A stretch of 64,000 nt of DNA, from the NCBI GenBank assembly GCA_964549335.1, contig CAZJUQ010000017.1:62001-126000 (forward strand), read 5' to 3'. A model generated the notes under the pieces. That model was not told where the DNA came from, ran no database searches, and was given only the letters and a program-made list of their open reading frames with translations. Shown piece after piece: positions 36,103-44,317 of this stretch. A program made the translations under genes and the position numbers. Numbering within the stretch: position 1 is the stretch's first letter; each line of letters begins with the position of its first letter. This stretch comes from Sulfidibacterium sp964549335 (GTDB lineage: Bacteria; Bacteroidota; Bacteroidia; Bacteroidales; F082).

Positions 36103-36110
36103 TATCTTTG
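36103..36110 (+). promoter_or_regulatory. Candidate -7 box for the DUF4832-like gene
   Basis: TATCTTTG matches TAnnTTTG, 26 bases before the ATG at 36137. No -33 TTG at the expected place. Confidence 0.45.
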
Positions 36111-36136
36111 CGAAACTTTAAATAAAATACTAATAG

Positions 36137-37675
36137 ATGAAATATCGCCTGCTAAAAATATTCTTGTTGGTTTTAGTAACCCTGCCGGGTATTTCGCAGG
36201 ATAATGAGGGATTTAAATATATACGTATCGATAAAGAAATTACCGGGGTTCAGCCTATGACCGGTATTGTGTTTTGGAGGGATTCGTACCGGGCAACGGA
36301 TGCCGTTTCGCTCGAGTTTTCATATATGCTTTATAGCGATGTTGTACGGGACAGCGGTGTTTACAATTGGGATGTTGTTGATGAATTGCTTAGCGACATA
36401 GCATCCCGGCACCACCAAGCTGTATTGCGTTTTCGTTATACTTATGTCGGCGAACCTACGTCGGTACCCGAATATATAAAAAAAAGCCCCGGATATGAGG
36501 AGGTTTCAGGAATTTCCGAAGGAAAAACCACCTGGTTCCCCGACTGGAGTTTCGACGAACTAAAAAGATTTACTTTGGAATTTTATAAAAAGTTTGCAAG
36601 CCGGTACGACAACGATCCGCGTCTTGCCTTTTTGGAAACGGGGTTTGGACTTTGGGCAGAGTATCACATTTACGACGGACCTTTTATTTTGGGAAAAACA
36701 TTTCCCGATAAAGCTTTTCAAGAGGATTTTTTTCTGCATCTCGATACCGTTTTTGTTCATACTCCGTTTATGGTTTCTATAGATGCGGCTTCGGTTGACA
36801 GCAATCCTCCATATACTCCGTTTTACGATAATCCAGGTTTGTTAAACATAAATTTCGGATTGTTCGACGATTCGTTTATGCACGACACTTTTGGCCAGGC
36901 AGGGGATTATAACACCGAAAGTTGGAATTTTTTCGGCAGGGAACGTTATCGGTATGCACCTGCCGGCGGAGAGTTCAGTTATTATTCCGATTACGACCAG
37001 CGCCATGTGTTGGATTGGCCTGACGGTCCTTACGGACACCCTTTTGAATTTTTTGCCAATCAATTTCATATAACATTTATGATAGGTGCCGACCAGCCTG
37101 AATATCAATCCCTGCAACGCATTAAACAAGCGGGTATGTCAACGGGATACAAGTTCAAGATAGTATCGTTTAAAAGCAAAACCGACTCTTCGGTGGTAAC
37201 CGTAAGAAATGTGGGAGTGGCTCCCTTTTATTACGATGCTTACGTTACCGTTGACGGTGTTCGCTCGCCGGTATCGCTCAAACTTTTATCGCCGGGCGAT
37301 TCTATTGTGTGTCCCGTAACCGCAGGAGGAGATAATCCTGTTCTTACAATAACTTCCGACAGGTTGGTTCAAGGTCAAACCATAGAGTATCTCGGTACCG
37401 AAAATAATCTGAATGCCGGAGAACAAGCAATTAAAATAATTGTTTATCCGAATCCCGCAAAACGTAATAATACCCTATATGTTGACACCTCTGTTGATGA
37501 AAAAAAGATACTCTTTTTTACTCTTTACGATTTGACGGGGAGGAAAATATTAACCCTTAAGCGATGCGGAAAAATTGCGGCAATACCTTTAACGGGTATA
37601 AGAGCTGGAGTATATTTTTTGGAAATAAGTGACGGTGGTGATGTTTTGAAAGTGCAAAAACTTATTGTGGAATAG
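36137..37675 (+). CDS. T9SS-exported DUF4832-like (glycosidase-fold) protein
   Basis: 512 residues with signal peptide MKYRLLKIFLLVLVTLPGIS. Residues about 40-210 look like the start of a GH42-type TIM barrel (SLEFSYMLYSDVVRDSGVYN, WDVVDELLSDIASRHHQAVL, FLETGFGLWAEYHIY). Residues about 210-350 fit DUF4832-type sequences (MVSIDAASVDSNPPYTPFYD, GGEFSYYSDYDQRHVL). A beta domain (about 355-425) and a T9SS tail (IIVYPNPAKRNNTLYVDT to KVQKLIVE) follow. An acidic residue in FLETGFG could be catalytic, but activity is unproven. It probably acts on an extracellular polysaccharide. It converges on the sigma factor gene with a 19-base gap. Confidence 0.75.
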   Translation: MKYRLLKIFLLVLVTLPGISQDNEGFKYIRIDKEITGVQPMTGIVFWRDSYRATDAVSLEFSYMLYSDVVRDSGVYNWDVVDELLSDIASRHHQAVLRFRYTYVGEPTSVPEYIKKSPGYEEVSGISEGKTTWFPDWSFDELKRFTLEFYKKFASRYDNDPRLAFLETGFGLWAEYHIYDGPFILGKTFPDKAFQEDFFLHLDTVFVHTPFMVSIDAASVDSNPPYTPFYDNPGLLNINFGLFDDSFMHDTFGQAGDYNTESWNFFGRERYRYAPAGGEFSYYSDYDQRHVLDWPDGPYGHPFEFFANQFHITFMIGADQPEYQSLQRIKQAGMSTGYKFKIVSFKSKTDSSVVTVRNVGVAPFYYDAYVTVDGVRSPVSLKLLSPGDSIVCPVTAGGDNPVLTITSDRLVQGQTIEYLGTENNLNAGEQAIKIIVYPNPAKRNNTLYVDTSVDEKKILFFTLYDLTGRKILTLKRCGKIAAIPLTGIRAGVYFLEISDGGDVLKVQKLIVE

Positions 37676-37694
37676 ATTTTAATTTCCTGCAAAT

Positions 37695-38282
37695 TTACTT
37701 TGTGAGGACAATGTTATTCTCCTCTACCATTTTGCGCAGGTTTAGCACTGCATAACGCATTCTGCCGAGAGCGGTATTGATGCTGACATTGGTTTGCTCG
37801 GCAATCTCTTTAAAGCTTAAACCGGCATAACACCTTAAAAACAGTACCTCTTTTTGTTCGTTTGGGAGATACTCTATCAACTTTTTAACGTCGGAATGTA
37901 TTTGGTCTATTACCATTTGTTCTTCTACGCTCGGGTCGGTGAAACTAATGGTATCGAAAATGTCGAAGTTTTCGTTTTTGCTTTCGGCAACCGGCAGCTT
38001 TTTCTGTTTTCTGAAATGATCTATAACCAAGTTGTGGGCTATACGCATAGCCCATTGTATAAACTTACCCTCCTCTTTGTAATTTCCCGATTTAAGAGTG
38101 TTAATTATTTTTACAAAAGTGTCTTGGAAAATGTCGTCGGCAAGTTCGCGTTTACGAACCATAAGCATAATATACGAATACAACTTTTGCTTGTGACGTT
38201 CGATTAGGATTTGGAGGCTCGACTGTTTTCCATCCAAATAGCTTTTAATGAGCGCACGCTCATCCGCCTTTTGTAAGTTCAT
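37695..38282 (-). CDS. ECF-type RNA polymerase sigma factor
   Basis: 195 residues. Region 2 (about 25-95) has LYSYIMLMVRKRELADDIFQ followed by DTFVKIINTL, and RIAHNLVIDHFRKQKK. Region 4 (about 135-185) has LPNEQKEVLFLRCYAGLSFK, then EIAEQTNVSINTALGRMRYA, a helix-turn-helix that would read the -35 element. No anti-sigma factor or SusC/D genes flank it, so it is not the usual PUL-associated sigma. It is transcribed divergently from uvrA with overlapping promoters. Confidence 0.92.
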   Translation of the reverse strand: MNLQKADERALIKSYLDGKQSSLQILIERHKQKLYSYIMLMVRKRELADDIFQDTFVKIINTLKSGNYKEEGKFIQWAMRIAHNLVIDHFRKQKKLPVAESKNENFDIFDTISFTDPSVEEQMVIDQIHSDVKKLIEYLPNEQKEVLFLRCYAGLSFKEIAEQTNVSINTALGRMRYAVLNLRKMVEENNIVLTK

Positions 38283-38362
38283 ACTTTTAATATTTTAATG
38301 TTTCACAAAAAGCGTAAGCGTATTTTCGATAGATTTCCTCCTGTTTTAGGTTAATAATAGTG

Positions 38363-38392
38363 CAAATATAAAACAAAAATTTTTAAAAGCAA
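38363..38392 (-). promoter_or_regulatory. Candidate sigma-factor gene promoter
   Basis: On the minus strand TTG (complement of 38390-38392), 19 bases, then TATATTTG (complement of 38363-38370). Excellent spacing. The leader is about 75 bases. Confidence 0.6.
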
Positions 38393-38401
38393 GAATATTT
38401 C

Positions 38402-38409
38402 TAATTTTG
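38402..38409 (+). promoter_or_regulatory. Candidate uvrA -7 box
   Basis: TAATTTTG matches TAnnTTTG, 18 bases before the chosen ATG at 38428. It covers the in-frame TTG at 38407, which argues against that TTG as the start. The corresponding -33 region would fall between the two boxes of the opposite-facing sigma promoter. Confidence 0.55.
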
Positions 38410-38427
38410 TGCCTCATTTTTTTTACG

Positions 38428-41250
38428 ATGACAGATCCGTTTAAAGCAAATCCGAAAGATTACATTGTTGTTATCCGTTCGAGGGTGAACAATTTAAAGA
38501 ACTTAAGTGTTGCCGTTCCGCGAAGAAAATTGGTTGTTATTACGGGTTTGTCGGGGTCGGGAAAAACATCATTGGCATTCGACACTTTGTATGCCGACGG
38601 ACAAAGACGTTATATAGAGAGTTTAAGCTCGTATGCAAGACAATTTTTGGGCAGAATGGACAAACCCGACGTGGATGCCATAAACGGAATAGCGCCGGCA
38701 ATAGCCATAGAACAAAAGGTTAAAACACGAAATCCGCGGTCAACCGTAGGAACAAGTACCGAAATTTATGAATATATTAAACTTTTGTTTGCCCGTGTGG
38801 GGAAAACTTTTTCGCCGGTATCGGGAAATCAGGTAAAACGGCATAAAGTTACCGATGTGGTTGATTTTATTACGGAGTTGCCGCAAAATACCGAGGTTTT
38901 AATTTATGTACCCTTAATTGTTGACGGAAAAAGAACGGTTTTGCAACATTTGCAAATTTTGCTTCAGCAAGGTTTCAGCAGGGTTTTGTTAAATGATGAG
39001 GTAAAACGCATTGAGACGGTTATTAACGGGAAAAAGGATGATGATGATATTTCGGGAGATTGTTTTTTGATAATCGACAGGATACGCGTTAGCGCAAAAG
39101 ATGACGATTTTGTTTCACGTGTTGCCGATTCGGTTCAAACGGCTTTTTACGAAGGACACGGCGGGTTGAAAGTCAGATATACCATTAACGGTAATGTTTC
39201 CCGGCGTGATTTTTCAAACAAATTTGAGCTTGACGGCATCGTTTTCGAAGAACCTTCGGTAAATATGTTTTCGTTTAATAATCCTTATGGTGCTTGTAAA
39301 CGGTGCGAGGGTTTCGGTACGGTGATAGGCATTGACGAAGACCTTGTGATTCCCGACAAAAGGTTGTCGGTTTATGAGGGTGCCGTGGTTTGTTGGCGGG
39401 GCGAGAAAATGGGTAAGTGGAAAGATAATGTTGTGAAAAACGCCTATAAATGCGATTTTCCCATACACAAGCCCTATTACCGGCTTACCGCAAATCAAAA
39501 AAAGATGCTATGGGAAGGATGTGAATGTTTTGAAGGGATAAATACCTTTTTTAAATACCTTGAAGAGGAGAGTTACAAAATACAGTATCGTGTCATGCTC
39601 TCGCGTTACCGTGGCAAAACCGTATGTCCCGTATGTAAAGGAACACGTTTGCGGTACGACGCCTCTTATGTGAAGATAGCGGGAAGGAGCATTACCGAAT
39701 TGGTAAATATGCAACTTGACGAACTTTCGCTTTTTTTTCAAAACCTGACACTTTCGCCTTACGAACAAAAAGTTGCCAAACGTATTTTGGAAGAGATAAA
39801 CCAGCGTATAGGATTTTTGCTCGATGTGGGTCTTGGTTATCTTACCCTTAACAGACAGTCGTCAACCCTTTCGGGGGGCGAATCGCAACGTATTAACCTC
39901 GCTACATCGCTTGGAAGTTCCCTTGTGGGGTCAATGTACATACTCGACGAACCGACAATAGGTCTGCATCCGCGCGACACTCACCGGTTGTTAAAAGTAT
40001 TGAAGCGGCTTCGCGATATTGGAAATACCGTAATTGTTGTGGAACACGACGAAGACATTATTAAAGCCGCCGACGAAATTATAGATATTGGTCCTTTTTC
40101 GGGAGAAAACGGCGGTGAATTGGTTTTCCAAGGCGGTTTTCAGGAACTTGATAAAAACGAAGGCCTTACCGCACTCTACCTTACGGGAAGAAAAAAGATA
40201 GATGTACCGGTAAGCAGGCGCCGGTTCCGGAATTATATCGAGCTGAAAGGAGCAATGGAACATAATTTGAAGAACATAAACGTTAAATTTCCCTTGAATA
40301 CTCTTACCGTGGTTACCGGTGTCAGCGGCTCGGGAAAATCAACTCTCGTAAAAGATGTTCTTTATACGGCATTAAATAATCTGTTGTTTGATATAAACGG
40401 GAAAAAAGGAGGTTTTCTTTCGCTTGAAGGTGATTTAAGTTCGATTTCGGCGGTGGAATATGTGGACCAAAATCCCATTGGACGTTCTTCGCGTTCCAAT
40501 CCGGCAACCTATTTGAAAGCTTTTGACGATATACGGCAACTTTTTGCCCGGCAACAACTTTCGAAACTCAGAGGCTACAAACCGGGATTTTTCTCTTTCA
40601 ATATCCCGGGTGGACGTTGCGAACAATGCGAAGGCGAAGGGGTTATAAAGGTCGAAATGCAATTTATGGCCGATATTTACCTGAAATGTGATGCCTGCAA
40701 CGGAAAACGTTATAAAGATGAGACCTTGGAAGTTAAATTCCGCGATAAAAATATTGCCGACATTCTTGATCTTACGGTGGACGAGGCAATAGCTTTCTTC
40801 TTGAACGGTGATGAAGGACAATTGGAGAGACGTATTGTTGAAAAAATAAAACCTTTGCAGGATGTCGGTTTAGGCTATTTGCGTTTGGGGCAACCTTCAA
40901 ATACCCTCAGCGGAGGCGAGGCGCAACGCATCAAATTGGCTTACTTTTTATCAAAAGGTGATATCTCAAATCCGCTGTTTTTTATTTTCGACGAGCCTAC
41001 CACCGGTTTGCATGTTCACGATGTCGGTAAACTGTTAAACTCTTTTTATGCTTTGATAGAACAGGGACATACCGTTTTGGTGGTGGAACACAATGCCGAA
41101 ATTATTAAATCGGCCGACTGGATAATAGACCTTGGTCCCGAAGGCGGAGACAAAGGGGGCGAGGTGGTTTTTGAAGGTGTCCCCGAAGATATTGTAAAAT
41201 GTGAAAAATCCTATACAGGTAAATTTTTGAAAGATAAAATCATTCAATAA
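38428..41250 (+). CDS. uvrA: UvrABC excinuclease subunit A
   Basis: 940 residues from ATG 38428. Two ABC ATPase halves: Walker A GLSGSGKTSLAFDTLYADGQ in the first and GVSGSGKSTLVKDVLYTAL in the second. The ABC signatures are STLSGGESQRINLATSLGSS and NTLSGGEAQRIKLAYFLSKG, and the Walker B segments are YILDEPTIGLHPRD and FIFDEPTTGLHVHD. Zinc modules are visible as CKRCEGFG, CPVCKGTRL and CEQCEGEGVIKVE with CDACNGKRY. UvrA dimers find bulky DNA lesions and load UvrB in nucleotide excision repair. uvrB and uvrC are not in the window. Its 3' end overlaps the sulfatase gene by 11 bases. Confidence 0.98.
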   Translation: MTDPFKANPKDYIVVIRSRVNNLKNLSVAVPRRKLVVITGLSGSGKTSLAFDTLYADGQRRYIESLSSYARQFLGRMDKPDVDAINGIAPAIAIEQKVKTRNPRSTVGTSTEIYEYIKLLFARVGKTFSPVSGNQVKRHKVTDVVDFITELPQNTEVLIYVPLIVDGKRTVLQHLQILLQQGFSRVLLNDEVKRIETVINGKKDDDDISGDCFLIIDRIRVSAKDDDFVSRVADSVQTAFYEGHGGLKVRYTINGNVSRRDFSNKFELDGIVFEEPSVNMFSFNNPYGACKRCEGFGTVIGIDEDLVIPDKRLSVYEGAVVCWRGEKMGKWKDNVVKNAYKCDFPIHKPYYRLTANQKKMLWEGCECFEGINTFFKYLEEESYKIQYRVMLSRYRGKTVCPVCKGTRLRYDASYVKIAGRSITELVNMQLDELSLFFQNLTLSPYEQKVAKRILEEINQRIGFLLDVGLGYLTLNRQSSTLSGGESQRINLATSLGSSLVGSMYILDEPTIGLHPRDTHRLLKVLKRLRDIGNTVIVVEHDEDIIKAADEIIDIGPFSGENGGELVFQGGFQELDKNEGLTALYLTGRKKIDVPVSRRRFRNYIELKGAMEHNLKNINVKFPLNTLTVVTGVSGSGKSTLVKDVLYTALNNLLFDINGKKGGFLSLEGDLSSISAVEYVDQNPIGRSSRSNPATYLKAFDDIRQLFARQQLSKLRGYKPGFFSFNIPGGRCEQCEGEGVIKVEMQFMADIYLKCDACNGKRYKDETLEVKFRDKNIADILDLTVDEAIAFFLNGDEGQLERRIVEKIKPLQDVGLGYLRLGQPSNTLSGGEAQRIKLAYFLSKGDISNPLFFIFDEPTTGLHVHDVGKLLNSFYALIEQGHTVLVVEHNAEIIKSADWIIDLGPEGGDKGGEVVFEGVPEDIVKCEKSYTGKFLKDKIIQ

Positions 41251-43192
41251 CTATTTCATCGATAAATATCCATGGTTTGTTTCCTCTTCCGTGATGCCAT
41301 TGCGGAATGGTACCAATGCCGGTGGCTTTTATTTCCAAATATCTTGTGTTGACGGTTGCCGAATCGAAAACATACTCTTTGATGTACTGATTGTAATCTT
41401 TTTTCTGCTCTGTTACAAAGCTCTTTATGGTTTTAAAGCTATGGCCGTCAAGCGAAGTTAAAAAATCCACTTTTGCAGGAAGAAATATCCATGAGAACTG
41501 ACTGTTAAGAAAACTTACCGTTATTTTGTTAAAGCTAACCGTTTTGCCGAAATCAATAATGGCATCCGGTCCCTCTCCTTTGTATCCTTGCCATTGGCCG
41601 TCGCTGAAATCGAGACTTCCTCGGTAGCCGTCAATAAGAGTATTGTTTCCTCCTCCCGGATATTTGTTGCTGTAAGGGAGTTTTAAAATGATTTTTTTGC
41701 CTGTGGCGAGATTGTTGATTTTTTTCATCCGTTCCGAAAACAGTCTGCCGTGAGGGCGAACCTCTATGCCTTTTGTGTTTGTCAATCTGTCGCCGAGGCG
41801 AAGTCGCATTTTTTCCGCTATTTTCGTGAGACTGTCAACTATTCCGGGATATTGGCCGGCAACATCGTTCTTTTCGCAGGAGTCGTTTTCAAGGTTATAG
41901 AGTTCAAGTCCCACATTTATTGTTTTTGTTTTTCCGGGGAAACCATCCTTTCCTGGCTTTACACCATTGTAGGAGCGTGATTTGTGCGGGAAAAACAGTT
42001 TCCACTTGCCTTTGCGTACGGCACGCAATTCTCCGGTATAATAATAAAAAAACTCGTCGCGGATAGCGGTATCCATATTGCCTTTTAACAGGGGCAGAAT
42101 ATTCACTCCGTCGATGGTTTTGTCGGGAAGCGGTGCTCCCGTAATTGCCGCCAGGGTGGGGAGAATATCCAGTGTTGACGCCATTTTATTGCAAACGGTA
42201 CCTTGGGGAATTTGACCTTTCCACCTCATGATAGTGGGTTCGCGTACTCCTCCTTCGAACGCCGTACCTTTACCTTCCCTGAACGGAAATGCCGATCCTG
42301 CATGATTGCCGAAGTTTAACCATGGACCGTTGTCGCTTGTGTAAATTACCAAGGTGTTACCGTCGATATGCAGGCGTCTCAGGGTTTTCATTATTTCGCC
42401 CACGGACCAGTCAACCTCTTCGATAACATCGCCATACATACCCTGTTTGCTTTTGCCTCTGTATTTGTCAGAGACACCCAACGGCACATGAGGCATTGAA
42501 TGGGCAAGATAGAGGAAAAAATGTTCGCTGCTGTGTTCTTCGATGAATCTTATTGCCCTTTCGGTGTATCGTGTTGTTAAAGTTGCCTGGTCGCTTAATG
42601 TTTTTATAACGCCGATACTGTCGGTGCCTTCAAACAACGTCAATGGGGGATACGATGCTTTCCACGGCCTTGTGCTTTTAGGTCCTGCGGGTTTTCCGTC
42701 GAAGTCCACCGGCCACATGTCATTTGAATACGGAAGTCCGAAATATTCGTCAAAACCGTTGTTTAAAGGCAAAAACTCTTTTTGAGCCCCGAGGTGCCAT
42801 TTTCCGACCATGCCCGTTACATATCCTTTTTGTTTAAGCATGTCGGCAATGGTGGTTTCGCCGGGGTTAAGTCCATAGGGTGTCCATGGCATCAAAGCGC
42901 CGAAAATGCTTATGCGTTTGGCGTAACATCCCGTAAGCAGCGAAGAGCGTGAGGCGCTGCATACGGCTTCGGATACATAAAAATCGGTAAAACGCATGCC
43001 CTCAGAAGCAAGTTTGTCGATATTAGGAGTTTCGAAACCCTTTGCTCCGAATACTCCGACATCGGCGTATCCTTGGTCGTCGGTAAAAATTATTATGATA
43101 TTCGGTAATTTGGCATTCTCTTTTTTACAAGAGTAAAATCCTGTGGTTGTTAAAAACAGAATCAGTGAAGTTATTGCGAATTTACCGTACAT
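41240..43192 (-). CDS. Sulfatase (formylglycine-type) lipoprotein
   Basis: 650 residues. A lipoprotein-type signal precedes Cys22 (TTTGFYSCKK). The alkaline-phosphatase/sulfatase fold starts with NIIIIFTDDQGYADVGVFGA, whose Asp pair binds calcium. The modification motif is CSASRSSLLTG with Cys78 in the formylglycine position; the usual Pro/Ala place is Ala. Other family markers are GKWHLGAQ and YTSDNGPWLNFGNH. The C-terminal ~130 residues form a discoidin-like sandwich (GSLDFSDGQWQGYKGEGPDA, INFDE-like end WIFIDEIVIE) that may bind sugar. It desulfates a sulfated glycan or similar ester. The activating maturase is not in the window. 3' end overlaps uvrA. Confidence 0.92.
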   Translation of the reverse strand: MYGKFAITSLILFLTTTGFYSCKKENAKLPNIIIIFTDDQGYADVGVFGAKGFETPNIDKLASEGMRFTDFYVSEAVCSASRSSLLTGCYAKRISIFGALMPWTPYGLNPGETTIADMLKQKGYVTGMVGKWHLGAQKEFLPLNNGFDEYFGLPYSNDMWPVDFDGKPAGPKSTRPWKASYPPLTLFEGTDSIGVIKTLSDQATLTTRYTERAIRFIEEHSSEHFFLYLAHSMPHVPLGVSDKYRGKSKQGMYGDVIEEVDWSVGEIMKTLRRLHIDGNTLVIYTSDNGPWLNFGNHAGSAFPFREGKGTAFEGGVREPTIMRWKGQIPQGTVCNKMASTLDILPTLAAITGAPLPDKTIDGVNILPLLKGNMDTAIRDEFFYYYTGELRAVRKGKWKLFFPHKSRSYNGVKPGKDGFPGKTKTINVGLELYNLENDSCEKNDVAGQYPGIVDSLTKIAEKMRLRLGDRLTNTKGIEVRPHGRLFSERMKKINNLATGKKIILKLPYSNKYPGGGNNTLIDGYRGSLDFSDGQWQGYKGEGPDAIIDFGKTVSFNKITVSFLNSQFSWIFLPAKVDFLTSLDGHSFKTIKSFVTEQKKDYNQYIKEYVFDSATVNTRYLEIKATGIGTIPQWHHGRGNKPWIFIDEIVIE

Positions 43193-43226
43193 CAGCCTCC
43201 TTATTTTATGGTGTTACGCGGCATTT

Positions 43227-43245
43227 TACCGTTTTAAAAACGGTA
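43227..43245. repeat. Near-perfect palindrome between the sulfatase and the upstream unknown gene
   Basis: TACCGTTTTAAAAACGGTA: nine bases each side of a central A are complementary. It lies 35 bases upstream of the sulfatase start and just past the end of the gene at 43249. It could be an operator or a weak terminator; no U run follows. Confidence 0.45.
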
Positions 43246-43248
43246 TTA

Positions 43249-43827
43249 TCATATTAACAATAATTTTTTGCCGAAAAAGAGCTCTTTAATTTCGGGAGGC
43301 GGACCCAGGAACTGTTCGCGGAATCTGTCCATTTCGCCTTTGGTTTTAGCCGAAAGCAATTCCGACATCTCTTCGGCAACGGTTTGTCCGATAGCCATTG
43401 GAGGTGTATTCAGCATAAGATGGTTACCTTTGAATTGTGCCATAATTTGGTACTCTTCCATCTCGTTAACAGGTTGCGAGGTAAAAAAACATTTTGACAG
43501 CCATTGGTCGAGGTTAAAGGTGTCGATATCTATAGTGATAATGTTGGAGCCCTGTTTTTGGACAAAACTTTCGTAAAATTTTTGCAAATTTTTCAGCGAC
43601 TCTTCCGACATGTTTTTTTGCATTTCGACGTAACAGTCCATGCACATGGCATATTCGTAAACCGTTGATGTAATATCCGTGCCTTTATAGTTTTTAATGG
43701 CTTTTTCAATAACGTAGTGTGTCCCTTCCCGTAACAAGTCTTTACCGCATACAACGCATTTTTCAAAGGGGGCTCCTTCTCCGTCGGAGTAGAAGCGTTC
43801 GGGAATGTCAATTAGAAATTCACTCAT
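43249..43827 (-). CDS. Putative zinc-ribbon protein, unknown function
   Basis: 192 residues, no signal peptide. The N-terminal third carries two Cys pairs, KCVVCGKDL and YAMCMDCYVEM, spaced as in a zinc ribbon. The middle (ITIDIDTFNLDQWLSKCFFT) and end (FREQFLGPPPEIKELFFGKK) match no known family that I recognise. It starts 4 bases after the stop of the gene upstream, so the two are probably translated from one message. Confidence 0.65.
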   Translation of the reverse strand: MSEFLIDIPERFYSDGEGAPFEKCVVCGKDLLREGTHYVIEKAIKNYKGTDITSTVYEYAMCMDCYVEMQKNMSEESLKNLQKFYESFVQKQGSNIITIDIDTFNLDQWLSKCFFTSQPVNEMEEYQIMAQFKGNHLMLNTPPMAIGQTVAEEMSELLSAKTKGEMDRFREQFLGPPPEIKELFFGKKLLLI

Positions 43828-43831
43828 GTTA

Positions 43832-44278
43832 TTATTCCATTATGTTTCCTTCTTCGTCAACAAGAATATCCCAGTTTACAAATACAACTTTGTTGTCTTT
43901 AATATAAAAATCCACCATCTCTTCTTCGTACGAAAGTCTTACTTCGTCTTCGTCGGTTTCGCGGTCGTATTCTTGGTGTCCGTTGGCTTTCATCAGTTCC
44001 ACCACATCGTTTTCCGATACACCGATAACCTTTTTACCGTAAAGGAGGGCGTCGGGGTGGTCGGTTTCAATACCTGCGAGAACCTGTTTGGTGTCGCCTT
44101 GAAAAAAGAGGGAGTATCCTTTTTGCCAGTAGTGCAACAGTACGGCATTAATATCGGCATCATTTTCAAAATTGTCAATCTCTTCCGGTTCGCCGAGATT
44201 CTCTATAATCTTTTCTATTTCGGTACCGAATTTAATCTCTCCAAATCCTTTTTTCGGTTCAATAACTAAATTTGACAT
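43832..44278 (-). CDS. Small acidic protein, unknown function
   Basis: 148 residues, cytoplasmic by composition. The opening KKGFGEIKFGTEIEKIIENL followed by GEPEEID resembles the loose pattern of proteins with a GxIxxGxxxxxVxxxLGxP start. The rest is acidic (DRETDEDEVRLSYEEEMVDF) and ends in a WDILVDEEGNIME segment. No firm family. First gene of a two-gene unit with the zinc-ribbon protein. A -7 box lies 24 bases upstream. Confidence 0.6.
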   Translation of the reverse strand: MSNLVIEPKKGFGEIKFGTEIEKIIENLGEPEEIDNFENDADINAVLLHYWQKGYSLFFQGDTKQVLAGIETDHPDALLYGKKVIGVSENDVVELMKANGHQEYDRETDEDEVRLSYEEEMVDFYIKDNKVVFVNWDILVDEEGNIME

Positions 44279-44301
44279 AATATTTTTGTTTAATTCATTT
44301 T

Positions 44302-44309
44302 CAAAATTA
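44302..44309 (-). promoter_or_regulatory. Candidate -7 box for the two-gene unit 43249-44278
   Basis: The plus strand reads CAAAATTA, which is TAATTTTG on the minus strand, matching TAnnTTTG. It lies 24 bases before the start and within 10 bases of the end of the upstream SDR gene. Confidence 0.4.
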
Positions 44310-44317
44310 ATAAAAAC

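Noticed and set aside
37695..38282. SusC/D-linked ECF sigma/anti-sigma pair
   Set aside because: No FecR-like anti-sigma gene or TonB receptor is adjacent; neighbours are a DUF4832-like gene and uvrA.
38407..38427. TTG as start of uvrA
   Set aside because: The TTG is part of the TAATTTTG promoter box, and the added residues are not family-like; ATG 38428 is used.
26208..43192. Polysaccharide utilization locus
   Set aside because: Hexosaminidase and sulfatase are present, but there is no SusC/SusD pair or anti-sigma factor and they are separated by htpG, ndk and uvrA.
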